Assembly: GCA_947034885.2 (NCBI GenBank)
Contig: OX344753.2
Span: 24,196,347 to 24,260,346, forward strand
Direction: 5' to 3'
DNA from: Thuidium tamariscinum
Taxonomy: Eukaryota > Streptophyta > Bryopsida > Hypnales > Thuidiaceae
DNA length: 64,000 nucleotides
In this document: positions 25,011 through 37,235 of the stretch, piece by piece
Position numbering within the stretch: position 1 is the stretch's first letter
How the letters are laid out: every line of letters begins with the position of its first letter
The notes under the pieces: generated by a model
Told to the model about the DNA's origin: nothing
Seen by the model: the letters and a program-made list of their open reading frames with translations, nothing else
Databases searched by the model: none
Made by a program: the position numbers and the translations under genes

Positions 25011-25752
25011 CATAATTAAAAAAAAGGGGGGAGGTCAATTTACATTTTGTATGAATTAACATTGCCATCCTTGTATTTTCTGAGGAAAACAGTTGTCTTC
25101 CGCTCCCTTAGTACTGTTGGGTGGATGTAGTACTATATAGTACTCCATGTTGGGCCCAATGGCGGCCACCTCTGTACACGTGGCATACAAGATTTGTAGA
25201 ATCTGCCATCATTTTGCTTCATTAGTACTTATCATTTATGCATGGACGTTGGGACACGATCGACGATCCAAATCATTGTACAATTAACTCATTTCAGAGA
25301 CGTTGCTTCTTTGGTTTTGGGTAAACAAATCTTTTCATGCGATTTAGAAGAAGCGATTCATGGTAATGAGGGATTTTTATTCCGAGAGAGGGAAAGGTGT
25401 AGTATAGAAGTTCTCATGGAGGAAGACACGGGCAAAAAGAAACAGTTACTGCCGCCGAGACGTCCAAAAGTGAGACCGGGTCCACGCAATCGAAACGCGC
25501 AACGTGTAGTACAGTTCCAAGATCAGTAACGTCGAGCAAGAAATCGACAGCGGCTTTGTCGTGCTCATCGGAATGTCGCGGACTTTTACACTAAACTCCA
25601 AGCAAAGACAGAGGCGGTTGCTACTGAGGGTGTCTATGCCAATGCAAACGAGGCTTTGTACCAAAGCACTACCAACCGACATGCGGATTGCATTTCCAAA
25701 GAATTTATTTGCCAACTACTACGCGTTCAGAAACATTAGATGAAATCTGAGG

Positions 25753-25894
25753 GCATTACAGGGCCGTTTCGGGTCTGTTCCCGAAACGGCTCCCAATGCC
25801 GCAGACCCTTGTCAGGCCAACTTTTATCGAAAAAAAAAAAAAAAAAAAATTAGGTCCTGAAATATGAAAATAAGTCCCAAAAAAAAATTTGAAA

Positions 25895-25991
<97 letters not shown>

Positions 25992-26076
25992 CGTGGTAGT
26001 GTCCCGACCACGTAGGATTCGGATTCACAGGGCAGAAACTGCGTTTCCGCAGTCCGGGAACTCGCAGTCTCCTAAT
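25753..26076. mobile_element. Small MITE-like insertion with GGCATTA ends and a long (TA)n core
   Basis: Bounded by GGCATTACAGGG and CTCCTAATGCC (inverted GGCATTA). It contains two perfect hairpins, CCGTTTCGGG/CCCGAAACGG near 25765-25790 and TACGTGGT/ACCACGTA near 25990-26015, with A-runs and a (TA)n tract between them. No clear target duplication is seen. It interrupts the transposase remnant. Confidence 0.5.
25913..25988. repeat. (TA)n microsatellite, about 38 units
   Basis: An uninterrupted TA dinucleotide run follows poly-A stretches. Apparent frames encoding alternating Tyr/Ile here are artefacts of the repeat. Confidence 0.97.
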
Positions 26077-27879
26077 GCCTTCAAATTTCTTCTAATGTCA
26101 CATCTTCGTACAGTAGTGTTGTACAGGGTTTTCACGACAATGCATGTGTGTCTACTACTGCTGCATTTCTACCTAGCTCCCGAAGATGCACGAACGGAGC
26201 GGCAAATTTTAGAGAACATCCGTGCAGAATTGTAGCGGACAAAAATTGCACACAACTTTGGCAAACTTTCTCGGAAACGCACTATTCTGGAAGCTGCAGT
26301 TTTGGAGATTGAGACTAATTAACTTCATCAAATTCCATTGGATTCTTGGAATGAAGAAAAAAAATGTGGTGGGTGCCGTACTACGTCTTTGCAACGCTAT
26401 AGAGAATACACAAACTAGGCTTGGGGTACCCGGAAGATGCAAACGACAAGGCGGCCTCCCTGACGAGGTCAAGGTCGCAATCACTGCTTGGTAGACCAAT
26501 GAAACTCGTGTCAACCCAAACCGGAAGGACATTAGGAAAAAACGTGTAGGGCGCAAAATGTATGATATACATTCGGCATATCTTCTGATGGAGACTCAAG
26601 TTTAATCCTAAGTACCTATCATTGCTGTACTTGTATATTTCCTCACTTTTGACATACTCAAATGCTCTGTCCATGCGTGAATTTCATAAGAATTTCTTTC
26701 ACGTCTTTATCTCTTGAAGTGACTGTGAAGGATGCGTATGCAAGACACTGTCATTCATATTCTTTAAATCCTCTTGCGTATGCATCCTCGTAGAATATCA
26801 ATGCACATCCTAGTTGGATATGCCTAAATGACAAATATTAGTCTAAATTCCATTGCAATTCAATTTCCATAGACAACCCCAACATACATGACAGTAGAAT
26901 CTTGTTCCTCTGTCATTGAGATGACCGTCATCCACCTCTACAAACACCTCATGTTTTTCTTCCTCCTTGCTGAACTTACGATTGCCTGCCATGTATGGTA
27001 CATCCGGAACTATCAAAATTACATTAATGTTACTTTCCCATATTGCCGAAGGCTTTGTCCTATTGTCTTCGTAGTACTTTAAACATTTACTTCCTAATGT
27101 CTGTGATGCCCCTCTACTGCATTGAGGGACAATTGCTGTGACGAAATTTTTTTTTCCTATGTGCTATTGGTGGAGATAGTACTGCTAGTGCAAAGCGGAG
27201 ATACACTGGTCTAATAGTACATACTTCAATTGCTTTTTTTCATTGCTTCTCCATGAAGTAGAGGGTATGTAAAGGCGCTTCTGAGAAGTAATCCAAGTCT
27301 TACCCTTCTTGTAAACTGAACTTAGTATTTGAAGCTATTGTCAATATGCTTTACAATGAATGCTAAGAACTCCTTCATTCATATTCACGTGCCTCTACTA
27401 AAATTTTTGTAAGCTCAGTTCCAAATGTTGTATTGGTGATGACATTTTCAGACAAATTGAGTCCTAATCATCGACTGTGCCCTTGCACTGGGTTTCCGTT
27501 TCACTTGTCTTCCTTGATGGAAGTAAAGAAGGACGATGCAATCACTAGTACATGACTACTACTATGCCATGTAGGAATACGTATGGGGACTGCTAATATA
27601 CTTTTTGGAGTCACGCTGTACTATGAATTATTGACATACACAATCTTAGTACGTCTACAGAATTCCCCTTACAACTCCTACATTATAAGGATTATTTCTT
27701 AGAAGAAAGAATGAATGTGGTTAGTACCCTATAGTGCATTGACTTGTACTTAAAAAAACAAGAGAGTATTACATAGTACTCTTAGGACATGTAAACTCGC
27801 TTTTATTTTTCATTTTTGTTCATTTTGAAATTTTGGGAAAATAGACTATTTCATACCGATTCCAAGTAGAATTTATGCA

Positions 27880-30210
27880 GTGAACTAAGTCAAATAGACT
27901 TAATAATGGGAAAATGACCATTAAACAACTTGATAACAGAAGATAAAAAGTAGTTAGACTAATAGTCAATTTTGGTTAGTGAGAGTTTGTTACACCAAGA
28001 ATATTAAGGCTAATCGACTTGTCTCTCTCTCTCTCTCTCTGTGTTTGCAGCGATTGCTCGCTTTTGCATTTTGTATTTTGAAATCTTTAATTGAATGCAA
28101 TTTTTGTCCATTAACCTATGTAAGCTCTTGGGATTTTGTATAGCCAATGATTGGCTTGTATCTTTCTTGTTTGGACAATTTGCCAGTGATTGACGTTGTT
28201 CTTTTTGGTTTTCTTTGGCTTCGTGAGGTTACAGTCAATTAGGCAGAGAATGCTAATTAAGGTTTGTTTACAACTGCGTTTATTGTTTGAATTAATGTTT
28301 GGACAATTCATCTTTGAATTATTTCTGTTAAGGTCGATTGGACAATGAGTGGTGTATACAGATGGAGAGTAAGAAGCCAAGGAGTGGCAATTTAGTTGTT
28401 TGAGTTAATTTTTGATTGATTGGCTTTTGTCTTAAGTTCTTTATTACAGTCAATTAGTCGAGTGTGAGAGTTGTCAACTAAACTTGGTTTCAATTGGAAG
28501 CGGATTAACTTGAGTATGAAAATTTGTAAAGTAATGAAGTAGTCAGAGAGTGGCTTGTTTGTTTGCTTTGTAATTTGGTAGTTAGAAGTAGTCAAATAGT
28601 CTATTTCCAAAGTGATTGATGTAAGATTACTAAGTTGGAAAAGGAGCTGTGAAGAAACAGAGGAAGTTGGTGGTGAAAATCAGAGCTGCGATGCTGAAGA
28701 ACAACAAGGCTAATTGACGGTAAGTTTCAATTACCTGGTTGTGGATATATGTTTCTTGTTTTGCTGAACTTGACAAATTGACAGAGTGTTAATGAAGTAG
28801 GGAATACTTCTGACTTTTATAAAATGTATATTTTATACAAATTATGAAATTACCAATGATTGGTATGTAAAGTCAAATAGTCTGAAAGAAGGAACTGGTA
28901 GGCCAGTGATTGGCAAGTTTCCTTCATTTATATTATCGATCTATTAGTCAGTTAGTGAGAAGCTAACTGATAGAAAATTAAATAGAGAAGTCAAGTAAAC
29001 AAAACTTTGACAACATTATAAAAATTTTCTTTTTATAAATATATATAAGAAAACTAATTATATAAAGACTAATAGTCGAGAACTGAATAGGGTTATGAGC
29101 CAGAGATTGGCCATATCCTAGTTTTGTTTACATATAGGTGAGTGATGTTATATTTTCTTTATGTTTAAGTCTAATAGTCATATAAAAATTGAATGTGATC
29201 TTGAGATGAAAGTATAATTGTGCATTGGATTTATCTAAGACAATTGGTTTGTGATAAATTAACAATGGTGTAAACCTGGCTTTGGGTTTTGATGTTTGAA
29301 TTGTGAAGTCCAATAGTCTGATAAAGATTGAAATAATTTAGAGAGAAAATTTGATTAAGTTATTTGGTATGTCTAATGCAAACTTTTTAACTGATTAATG
29401 AAACTAATTAAGTCTAATAGTCTTGGTAAGTCATCTAACAGTAAGGTTTGATGCTGCAAGGATCATTAGAAGACAAATCAATTGCTATTAACTTGAGTAT
29501 AAATTATAATTCTTGGTTGTTCTTCCTATGTCAATTAGTCATTGATTATAGAGCTAATTCCATTTGAGCAACTTAGGAATAAGTAATTAAATTCAATAAT
29601 TTATTAGTTGATTAAAGAATGGAAGGATGTCAAATTGTTTGGTATGTGGAAATTGCTATGTAGAAAATCAAATTGACATTGTTTGTTAAGTTGTTGTTTG
29701 CAGGGAGGAGAGGGAACCAAATCTCTAATGTTATTAAAAAAATCTTTGAATATGGTTGTTGAGATTTTTTGTGAAAATTGGACAAATTGACAATGTGTAG
29801 CAAATGTTAGAATCAGTTTACTTGTTGGAATAGCAAGACTATTTGACCAAAGAGTTAAATCATGCCATTATACATGGTTGTGTTATGTTTGGACCAATTG
29901 ACTTAATGTGTATATTTCAGGAAGAGATATGATATGACCATTTAACTTATACATAATTTAAGAGTAATAATCTTTGGTGGTTAAGTAATTTTTGCATAGT
30001 GGACCAATTGACTAAATATTAATTTGAAGAAGTAATTAAAGAAGATACAATGGTGTATTTGCACATCTATATATTTAAATATAAATTGTGGATTTGATTA
30101 AGTCTATAGAACAGGAGCCAGAGTATTTGACACTCCTATGACTATTTGACACTAGAATTCTAGTATAAGAGTGTGACAATAAGTCAAGGGTTAGTTTCCA
30201 TGGGAATTGA
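27880..30210. repeat. Dispersed short-motif field (GACTAATAGTC / CAATTGAC-like words)
   Basis: Over about 2.3 kb the near-palindromic word GACTAATAGTC and variants (GTCAAATAGTC, GTCCAATAGTC, GTCAATTAGTC, ACCAATTGACT, GACTATTTGAC) recur every 40-100 bases on both strands at irregular spacing, with no larger repeat unit. There is no coding sequence. A (TC)n run lies near 28021. This resembles binding-site arrays in transposon subterminal regions. It lies between the two halves of the transposase remnant. Confidence 0.55.
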
Positions 30211-30419
30211 ATGAAAATTAAGATAAGTTAAGACATGAAATACCTTTAGAAAACTAATTCTTTTAATTTTAATCTTTTATTTCTGTAAATGAGTGATAAT
30301 CCTACATAAAAAGTGACTTTAGATATAAAACGATAGACTATTTAATTTTTCCCAAACGAAAGAACCACCACTAGAGGATTCCTTGGGTTTTGTTTCCCGA
30401 GTAAATTCTAGCTAAATGA

Positions 30420-31080
30420 CACGTCAGTGTGAACCACAATATCTTCCTATATAGTTGTCCTTTGTATTGAAGTCCTCCTACTAGTACCAACGCCCAGTCA
30501 AGCCTCGTAATTAATAATGCAGTGACTACGGTGGTAGGTCACATTCTTGAATGTAGTACTCGTAAGACTTCTCTGAATACATCATAAGCCTTCTCTCTTA
30601 GTACTCAATTGTAAAACAAAGCACTTTTAGTATCAACGAATTCTAACACTTCACTATAATACAATGACTAGTACTTAGAAAAGATGGTAGCAATAGTATA
30701 GTCCTCAGAAGACTTGTTTCAGTACATCATATGCCTTCAGACAAAATAGTCGTCTACACTAAAAAACAAATGTAGTCATACAAGACTCTCCTACCTTGCA
30801 CCTTCGACCACCCGTACGCTTGTAGCACTATTTTGGGAGCTTGTGAGGTAATCCTTAGTACTCGTAGGACTTTTTGGATATTCTCATGTCATTCACTACA
30901 TAGTACTTCTTGGAACTGAAGTAACTGTTTAATATTTTGTAAGGTATGACACTTGCCATCCACTACTATATTGGATTCTTCATGTCAAAGGTACCTAATG
31001 CGATATAGTACTCATAGTACTCATAGTACAGGTCATTTTTCTGTGAGTCACTTAGCTGAGGGTACTAAGTAGTACTATTT
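30420..31080. repeat. AGTACT-rich segment
   Basis: TAGTACT or AGTAC words occur about ten times in 660 bp, including a run of three at about 31006-31031. Similar enrichment recurs near 25110-25150, 42990-43140 and 52550-53200. No gene is seen. Confidence 0.5.
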
Positions 31081-31639
31081 GAAAGGCATGCAATATTATT
31101 CTATACTTTGGCCGCTTCAAGCGTCACACATGTAAGACTTTTTGTTTGTTTACATTTTTGCAGCTCTTACTGCATACATGATAGATGTTTTCAATTATTG
31201 TATGCCTTGCCTTCATGAGTGACATGTCACATTCCATGCTGCACCATATTATTTTATTGATTTATATGTATATTGAAAGCATCTTCAGTTAGCACTTCCA
31301 ACTTCTCATCTTTTTTGCAAAATCAATTATATGATCGTTTCATGGCTACTCATCAAGAATGCTTGATTATGAGTTGATCTTATTATGGTCTGCGCCTGTT
31401 CTTTGTCATTAAGTGCAAGGACCAGAATGTTTGTTGTTGCCAATATCATGTGCAAATTATGTATTTGTTGGAGGCCCTCAATGCATTCCGTGATCCCTGA
31501 AGTGTACCACACTTCTTTGTGGAATGTCAGTGCAGATGTGCGCTTTGCAGTGTCGTATACGGTCATGTATGCGTCATGGGACTACTTAACCGCTTTACTG
31601 GTACATGTGATATCTATGTGGTAGTCTATCCTCTGCCCT

Positions 31640-33485
31640 AAAGCGATTGACGTTGAATTCCATAGGCTAGAATGCTTGATGGGTGAATGTAACAACTGCG
31701 GTGTTGTATTCTTCAACGTCTGCCCCAAGAAAATGGAAACTGCAACTGGAGTGACCATACAATGGAAGCAATTCTAGTATGAGGTCATTGGAACCTTCGA
31801 AGATGGGCAGCCCAAGAAACGTATAACGGAAGTCTCACGTAGCACTTCCTTTTCCGACTTCTTGGACTTCTTCAAACCTACGATACAACGTTTCATTCAA
31901 CACAATATTGAAGGCCACATGGCAGACCAACCAATCAAAATTGCTTCGGGCATTTTTGTAGAAGACATCTATTCTTTCTCACATCGACTTTGCCGAGAAC
32001 TACACATTTCAAGTTCAGAACGAGATTCAGTCCATGTACTACTCTTCGATATAGATCACCATTCTCGTTCAAGTGACATTTTATGCTGCTACCAACTCAG
32101 AGAATGAGGATGAAGATGCGAAACTTATCTAGGAGACTCACTACTATATCTTAGATGACAGCAGCCATGACATTGTGTTTGTACAGCACTGTCTCATGGA
32201 GCATTGGCGCTGATTCATAGAAAACAGATTCAGGCCAGACATCCACTACATTTTCAGCGATGGTTGTGCCGACCAATTCAAAGGTGCCCAATCCTTGTAC
32301 TTTGTCGCTAGGTATTCCGCCTTACACTTCTTCATGGCTTTCAGTGGATATTGTATACAAAGGCAGTACTCATATGTTAAGCTTTTTTCTTTCACATTTT
32401 ACGTAGTCAGATTTCCTTGGACTAGCTCACTGCCAACTTCTTCTTGGCATTTTCCATGTTTTGCATGGCCTCCGCAAGTATCCATCTCTTACTGGAGGCT
32501 ACTAAATACTTTGGAATTTCTATAGATTCGGACATGGAAAAGGAGAATGGGATGGCGCAGGCGCGGTGGTGAAGCGAACTCTACGTTTGGAGAAACTTCT
32601 AAATCCTCAGACGAATCTAAGAAATGCTGAAGAGTGTGTGACGTTCTTGAATACGACTTTGGTAGGCCCTATCCCCACTACAGGAGAAAGATTGAGGGGA
32701 TGTTTCGATTTTCTAAAGAACTTTCGAGTACTGTATGTCTACACTTACGGGTTGCACATGGTTGTTTTTGCCCTAAAGATATTCACATCTTCCGTTGTTT
32801 CATGCAATACTCTATGAAACAACGTCTTCTTGTAATTCAACAATCCAACTAAGGGATACTTCTTTGGTTTGAAACAGATCCTACTGTTACTTCCATTACA
32901 TTGATATTGGCGACTTTGATCGTAGAAATACTCATAGTTGTGATGGTATTCCTAGGTCTTTGAAGTTCCACTCAATTTTCGCTCTTGATTGTAATGACCC
33001 AACAAAGTTACTGGTTAGGGACCTTTTGTGCTTTTGTGGCCCATGCTCAGAGGAAGACTTTAACCACTGTAACAACGATGACTATGTCAAACCATGGAGA
33101 GTTGTCAAGATTCAACCACATGGGGCTCTCGTACCTACGGACCCGGAACCTTTGGACGGCGAGGAGGATCCCTAGGACTAGGAATACAGTGAAGATGGCA
33201 TGGCTGATTTGGTCCAAGTCAGAGATAATTTCACTGTTTTCACTACTCCTGACAATGACAAAGGAGTCGCTTTTACATCTTACAGTGTCAAGGTCCAAAG
33301 CAGGTCCTTCAAGACTACTTCAAATGCATTTGGGGAGGTCAATTTGAAGTCGGAGACAACATACTTCCAAGAACTTACTACCAAAAATGGGGGCGAAGAG
33401 ACCATCATAATTATATATACCTCAGAAGCTCCGATGTCGCTCATGTAGATGCTAGCAGTGTCTTGGCATGCAAGTTCCAGACTTC
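31640..33485 (+). pseudogene. DDE-type transposase remnant, catalytic core and C-terminus
   Basis: Successive conserved-looking blocks run in shifting frames. MGECNNCGVVFFNVCPKK (a possible Cys knuckle) lies near 31680. SHIDFAENYTFQVQNEIQS near 31977-32035 would carry the first catalytic Asp. IFSDGCADQFKGAQS near 32250-32300 would carry the second Asp. GHGKGEWDGAGAVVKR near 32530-32580 would supply the third acid. LCFCGPC...DFNHC and YVKPWRVVKI follow near 33025-33110, then GQFEVGDNILPRTYYQKWG near 33335-33395. In-frame stops (two TAG, one TGA between the first two acids) and at least three frame changes make it non-functional. Between 32345 and 32520 the sequence may be an intron or insertion. 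The D...D...GKG.WDG arrangement follows a broad family of eukaryotic cut-and-paste transposases. Confidence 0.7.
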
Positions 33486-33536
33486 TAGATGATTCCAAGA
33501 AATTATAGAGTTAAAGGTGGTGAACATGTTTACACA

Positions 33537-33875
33537 CACTAGAAGAAAATTGCACTATTCATGCCAAAAACTGTGTTAAATTTGTCAAATCTACGTTTTA
33601 CTTAACAAAGACTGCATTGTGACTGCATTGCATTCAACAGAACGTGTGGAGTGGATTGTGTTGAATTCTTCTTTTCATAACACAAAATTCTGCATCTCAA
33701 TGTTTTAATACAAATTGAACAAGTAAAACGCAAAATTCAACAAGTAAAATGTAGAATTTCATGTTACAATGAAAAATTCCGCATAACAAAGGGAGACTTC
33801 AACACAATCCACTCCACACGTTTCCGTTGACTACAATACAGTTTTTGTCAAATACAACGTAGTTTTCTTCTAGTG
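33537..33875. mobile_element. CACTA-type MITE, 339 bp
   Basis: Ends are CACTAGAAGAAAA and TTTTCTTCTAGTG, flanked by the 3-bp duplication ACA (33534-33536, 33876-33878). CACTA ends and 3-bp duplications define the En/Spm (CMC) superfamily. Subterminal regions also pair (CGTGTGGAGTGGATTGTGTT and its complement), giving a foldback. It is non-coding and lies just past the transposase remnant. Confidence 0.9.
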
Positions 33876-33879
33876 ACAC

Positions 33880-34869
33880 TTCTAGAAGTAACTGTTGATG
33901 TCATCAACAGTGCACTTGATAGCATTTGAAATGTCGGTACATGCATGTCCGCTTCAGGAAGGACTACAAGTTCTATTTCACAGTGTCACTGGAAAACATT
34001 ATGTGAATTCAATCTCCACCTACAAGTCAATTGGATTGCGATGCCTCAACACTCATAGTCACTTGAACGATGCACCTCAGGGCATGCACCTTCCTGCTCT
34101 ATTACGGTGCTCATGTATGACCATTCTTGTCAAAGTATGAGTACTTGTAAATACTGTTCCTTAGTTCTACGTGTCGTGCTAAAGAACTAACATCTTACTA
34201 ATTATTACTCTGAAGTAATACCCAATACTATAAAATACTGTTTATTAGCATTAGTAAAGCAGAAGAGGAAGACTAAGGGGTACTAACAGTCCTTGGCTTC
34301 TTGAGAATTCAGAAATATATGCATAGACGACGTAGGCTCCATGCACATGTCATCTGAGATAGAATGAAGAAGATGGGCTCTCATGTCAGGAACTACACTA
34401 ACGTCAGTTCTTCTTCCTTCTTTTGCATGAGCTTTGCCTTCCTCATTCACCTGGGTAGGTCCAACACCTGTTTTCTTAAGCTTTTATCTAAAGGACTGCT
34501 TCCACATTAGTCTGTATGATAGATATAGATTGAATGTAGCATATATTCTTTTACTAATGAAATGTTTTTGGCATGCTCAACAGTTCTGTAGAAAATGAAA
34601 ATTTCTGTACTTAGAGGTCTTCTACTCTACAGAAGTTAGTTCAAATGTCAAAGGATAGTTGACAATACTACAAACATGACTAATGGTCCAAGTTCATTAG
34701 GACTGCGTTCACAGGAGTTGCTTTGACAACTGTAGAAACTTTTTTCTACTTATTCACCTAAGCTGTGTTATGTATGATGTACTTTCCTAATATATGCAAG
34801 GCTTACTTTACTTTTAATTGGCAGCCTTCATGTCCAGAGCGGATAGTACATAATCTAGTTCACTCAACA
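33880..34869. other. Intergenic, no gene supported
   Basis: An 81-codon frame at 33895-34140 has no recognised motif. The rest is AT-rich. Confidence 0.45.
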
Positions 34870-35240
34870 TTTGTAGGGAAGGCAGTCATAACTATCGTAA
34901 ACCTTCCCTATTTTTATCAAAAATTTCCGAAGCAATTTCCTATCCAAAAATTGACCCTGATTGAATGTCACACTTTGCAATACAGGGGTTGTTAGTATTG
35001 ACAAGTACCTTTTCTAATGATTTTGAGATGACATTTGGATGACATAGTTTTTTGCTACACTTATAGCTTTCTAGGAAAGGATGTATAAAAACAATTTTTG
35101 TTACATGGTGTGTTGGTTTGGAAACTCTGGTGCTTTTTTTTTTTTTTTGGAAACATAAAATATATTTTGGTACAGTTTCTTTGGCTGGAAGACCATGTCC
35201 ATATAGTTGTTGCACATGGCCACTTACTATTTTCAGTACG
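34870..35240 (+). mobile_element. Partial GGGTCATTGC-family copy
   Basis: Matches the middle of the copy at 53826-54557 (CTATCCAAAAATWGACCC, ATTTTGAGATGAMATTTGGATGA, then GACCATSTCCATA) but lacks both terminal repeats. Confidence 0.65.
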
Positions 35241-35329
35241 GGTGATTGCACAAAAGACTTGTACTACTAGTTGCATTCTGCAATTGTACTTTTCACTTTT
35301 CATAGATTACTATTAAATTACAAAATTAA

Positions 35330-35973
35330 TTTTTAATATTCTTTAAAAATTTGACTTACGTATACACCTTTAAGACAAAGGTACTTGCAAAAGGGATTAT
35401 ATAGGAAAAAATTTTAAGTAGGAAAATTTCATAAGTGCCAAAACTCGAGAAAATATATACCTTCATGTTTTAATTAGGAAAAGATAGTAAAAACAAGCAA
35501 ATACAAAAATAAAGAGTGGACATTTGCATCAACTTTGTGGAGATGGTTATTGACCAATAAAATCACCAATATAATATTTTATATACATGTTTCAAAATAC
35601 AAGTACAATGAAGCTTACTTCGTAGACTTCCACACCACATAAAATAACTATTTTCAAAAATCCTTCTCTAGAAAGATAGAAGTCTATGAGAAAACCATGT
35701 CATCCACATTTCATCTTAAAATCATTTAAAAAAGGTACTTCTTAGTACTGAAAGCCTTCTAATTGTTATATGAGACATTCAATCACTAGTGCTATTTCCA
35801 TATTAAACTATTTTTGAAAATTATGAAAAAATTATGTAAGGTGTATGACAGTCACAAGTACCTTCTCCAAAAATCTTCAATCCTTTGGAGCGAAAATGCA
35901 AAAATTATGGTAAAAAATAAGATGAGCATGTGACTTGTGACGGAAAATAGTACTAGTCTTTCATGCAATTGCC
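35330..35973 (-). mobile_element. Reverse, diverged GGGTCATTGC-family copy
   Basis: Read on the minus strand it begins GGCAATTGCATGAAAGAC at 35973, a decayed terminal repeat, and continues through TTTTCCGTCACA to the GGCACTTATGAAATTTTCCTAC region. The other terminus is not recognisable. With 34870-35240 it forms an inverted pair. Confidence 0.65.
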
Positions 35974-36427
35974 TGTACATACTTCTCTTCTCTATTCTTC
36001 CCTATTTTAAACATGAAGAACGTCTTTTTTTTCTTCAAGTTTGGTAGTTGTCAACTTCTATTACATTGTGAACTTTTCTATGGAATTCCTTGCTTGCGTA
36101 CCTTTGTGTAAAAGGTGCATACAAAAGTCATATTTTTCAAATTCAAAATAACTATTGTACTAACTTTTAAATATTTCCACAATTATTATGGAAACTCAAG
36201 AAATAGTATGGACTTCGTTCCTTACAATGATCCTGGATACCACTATTGCAGTGATGAACAACTCTCTCAGTTGTAACTTTATATTTTAAGAGATCCAATA
36301 CTACTAAAAAATTTGGAGACATCTCTAGCTTTATAGTGTTCAAAGCTCTTTTTTTTAATGGAACCAAGAATTCCATTTGTATTTCCAATTATTTCTAGTT
36401 AACATTTCGAAATCACAAGGTTCTAGT

Positions 36428-37235
36428 GGATCATTGTAATAAACACCAACCACTGATATAGCGCTTATGGTCATTGCAACATACGGCATTCAAAAAGCGT
36501 AGCGTTCACTACAATACTCCTGTACTTCAAGGAGTGCTTTGAAATTTTTTTTTAAATTTGAAAGGTAAAATATAAGTTTCATATATATATATATATATAT
36601 ATATATTTAAGAAATAACAAGAAGTTATCTTAAGAAGGAAAAGTATAGTAAAATTTTCTAAGTAGGTGAACTAGAAAAGTGCAAAATCTCATGACAGTAG
36701 TTTTGCCGTTGTAATTCTTCATTTTAATTTTCAAAACATAGAGAAAGGAATTTTTTTTAAAACTAAAAATTGGCCATTTAGGAAGAGTTGATATTCATGA
36801 CATGTCACCAAAAATAAATATCCAAGAACCATCTTCAATGTTCAAAAACTGCACACAATGGAAGTATTGTTAGTACTCATATGGAGGACTTAAAATAATG
36901 TATTTTTAGATTTCTTTTGGTAGATACAAGTGTTTTTATTGTGCAAGTACACCATGAAAGTTTCCACTTGTAAAATTTAAATTTAGAGGCTTGTACAACA
37001 TAGTGAAAATCCCTGAACCTCAACTTTTGACAAATTAACAAAAATAGTTCTTAAATATAAAATGATTTTTATTAATTCCTAAAAAATAAAAATTTCATAT
37101 GATAACTATAAAGTTAGACATCTTCATTAAAGAATTCATGTTCATTCCACTTGTGCTTCACAAGTTATTGCAGACAATGAGAGAAGAAATCCAATTGTGA
37201 CAACCAAATAGTACCACAATTTCTTGCAATGACCC
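36428..37235 (-). mobile_element. Reverse GGGTCATTGC-family copy, about 808 bp
   Basis: Termini are GGATCATTGTAATAAACACC (36428) and TTTCTTGCAATGACCC (37235). The internal order is reversed relative to plus-strand copies: AGTACTCC-like and CATGAGATTTTGCACTTTTC sequences lie at the low-coordinate side in complement. It includes an (AT)n run near 36580-36606, absent from other copies. Confidence 0.75.

Larger units (their letters stand above)
25242..26575 (+). pseudogene. DDE-type transposase remnant, N-terminal part
   Basis: Coding-like text is spread over blocks with stops and shifts. 25242-25740 has basic stretches (RRPKVRPGPRNRNAQR) and ANANEALYQSTTNRHADC. 26150-26330 reads PEDARTERQILENIRAEL, then TAG, then RTKIAHNFGKLSRKRTILEA. 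26450-26575 reads LPDEVKVAITAW, then TAG, then TNETRVNPNRKDIRKKRVGR. The last block resembles the region upstream of the catalytic core in a group of eukaryotic DDE transposases, and the matching core is at 31640-33485. A small palindromic element (25753-26076) splits the first two blocks. The superfamily is not certain from sequence alone. Confidence 0.55.

Noticed and set aside
25756..26235. Frames with Tyr/Ile or Ile/Tyr runs on both strands
   Set aside because: Translation of a (TA)n microsatellite and poly-A runs.
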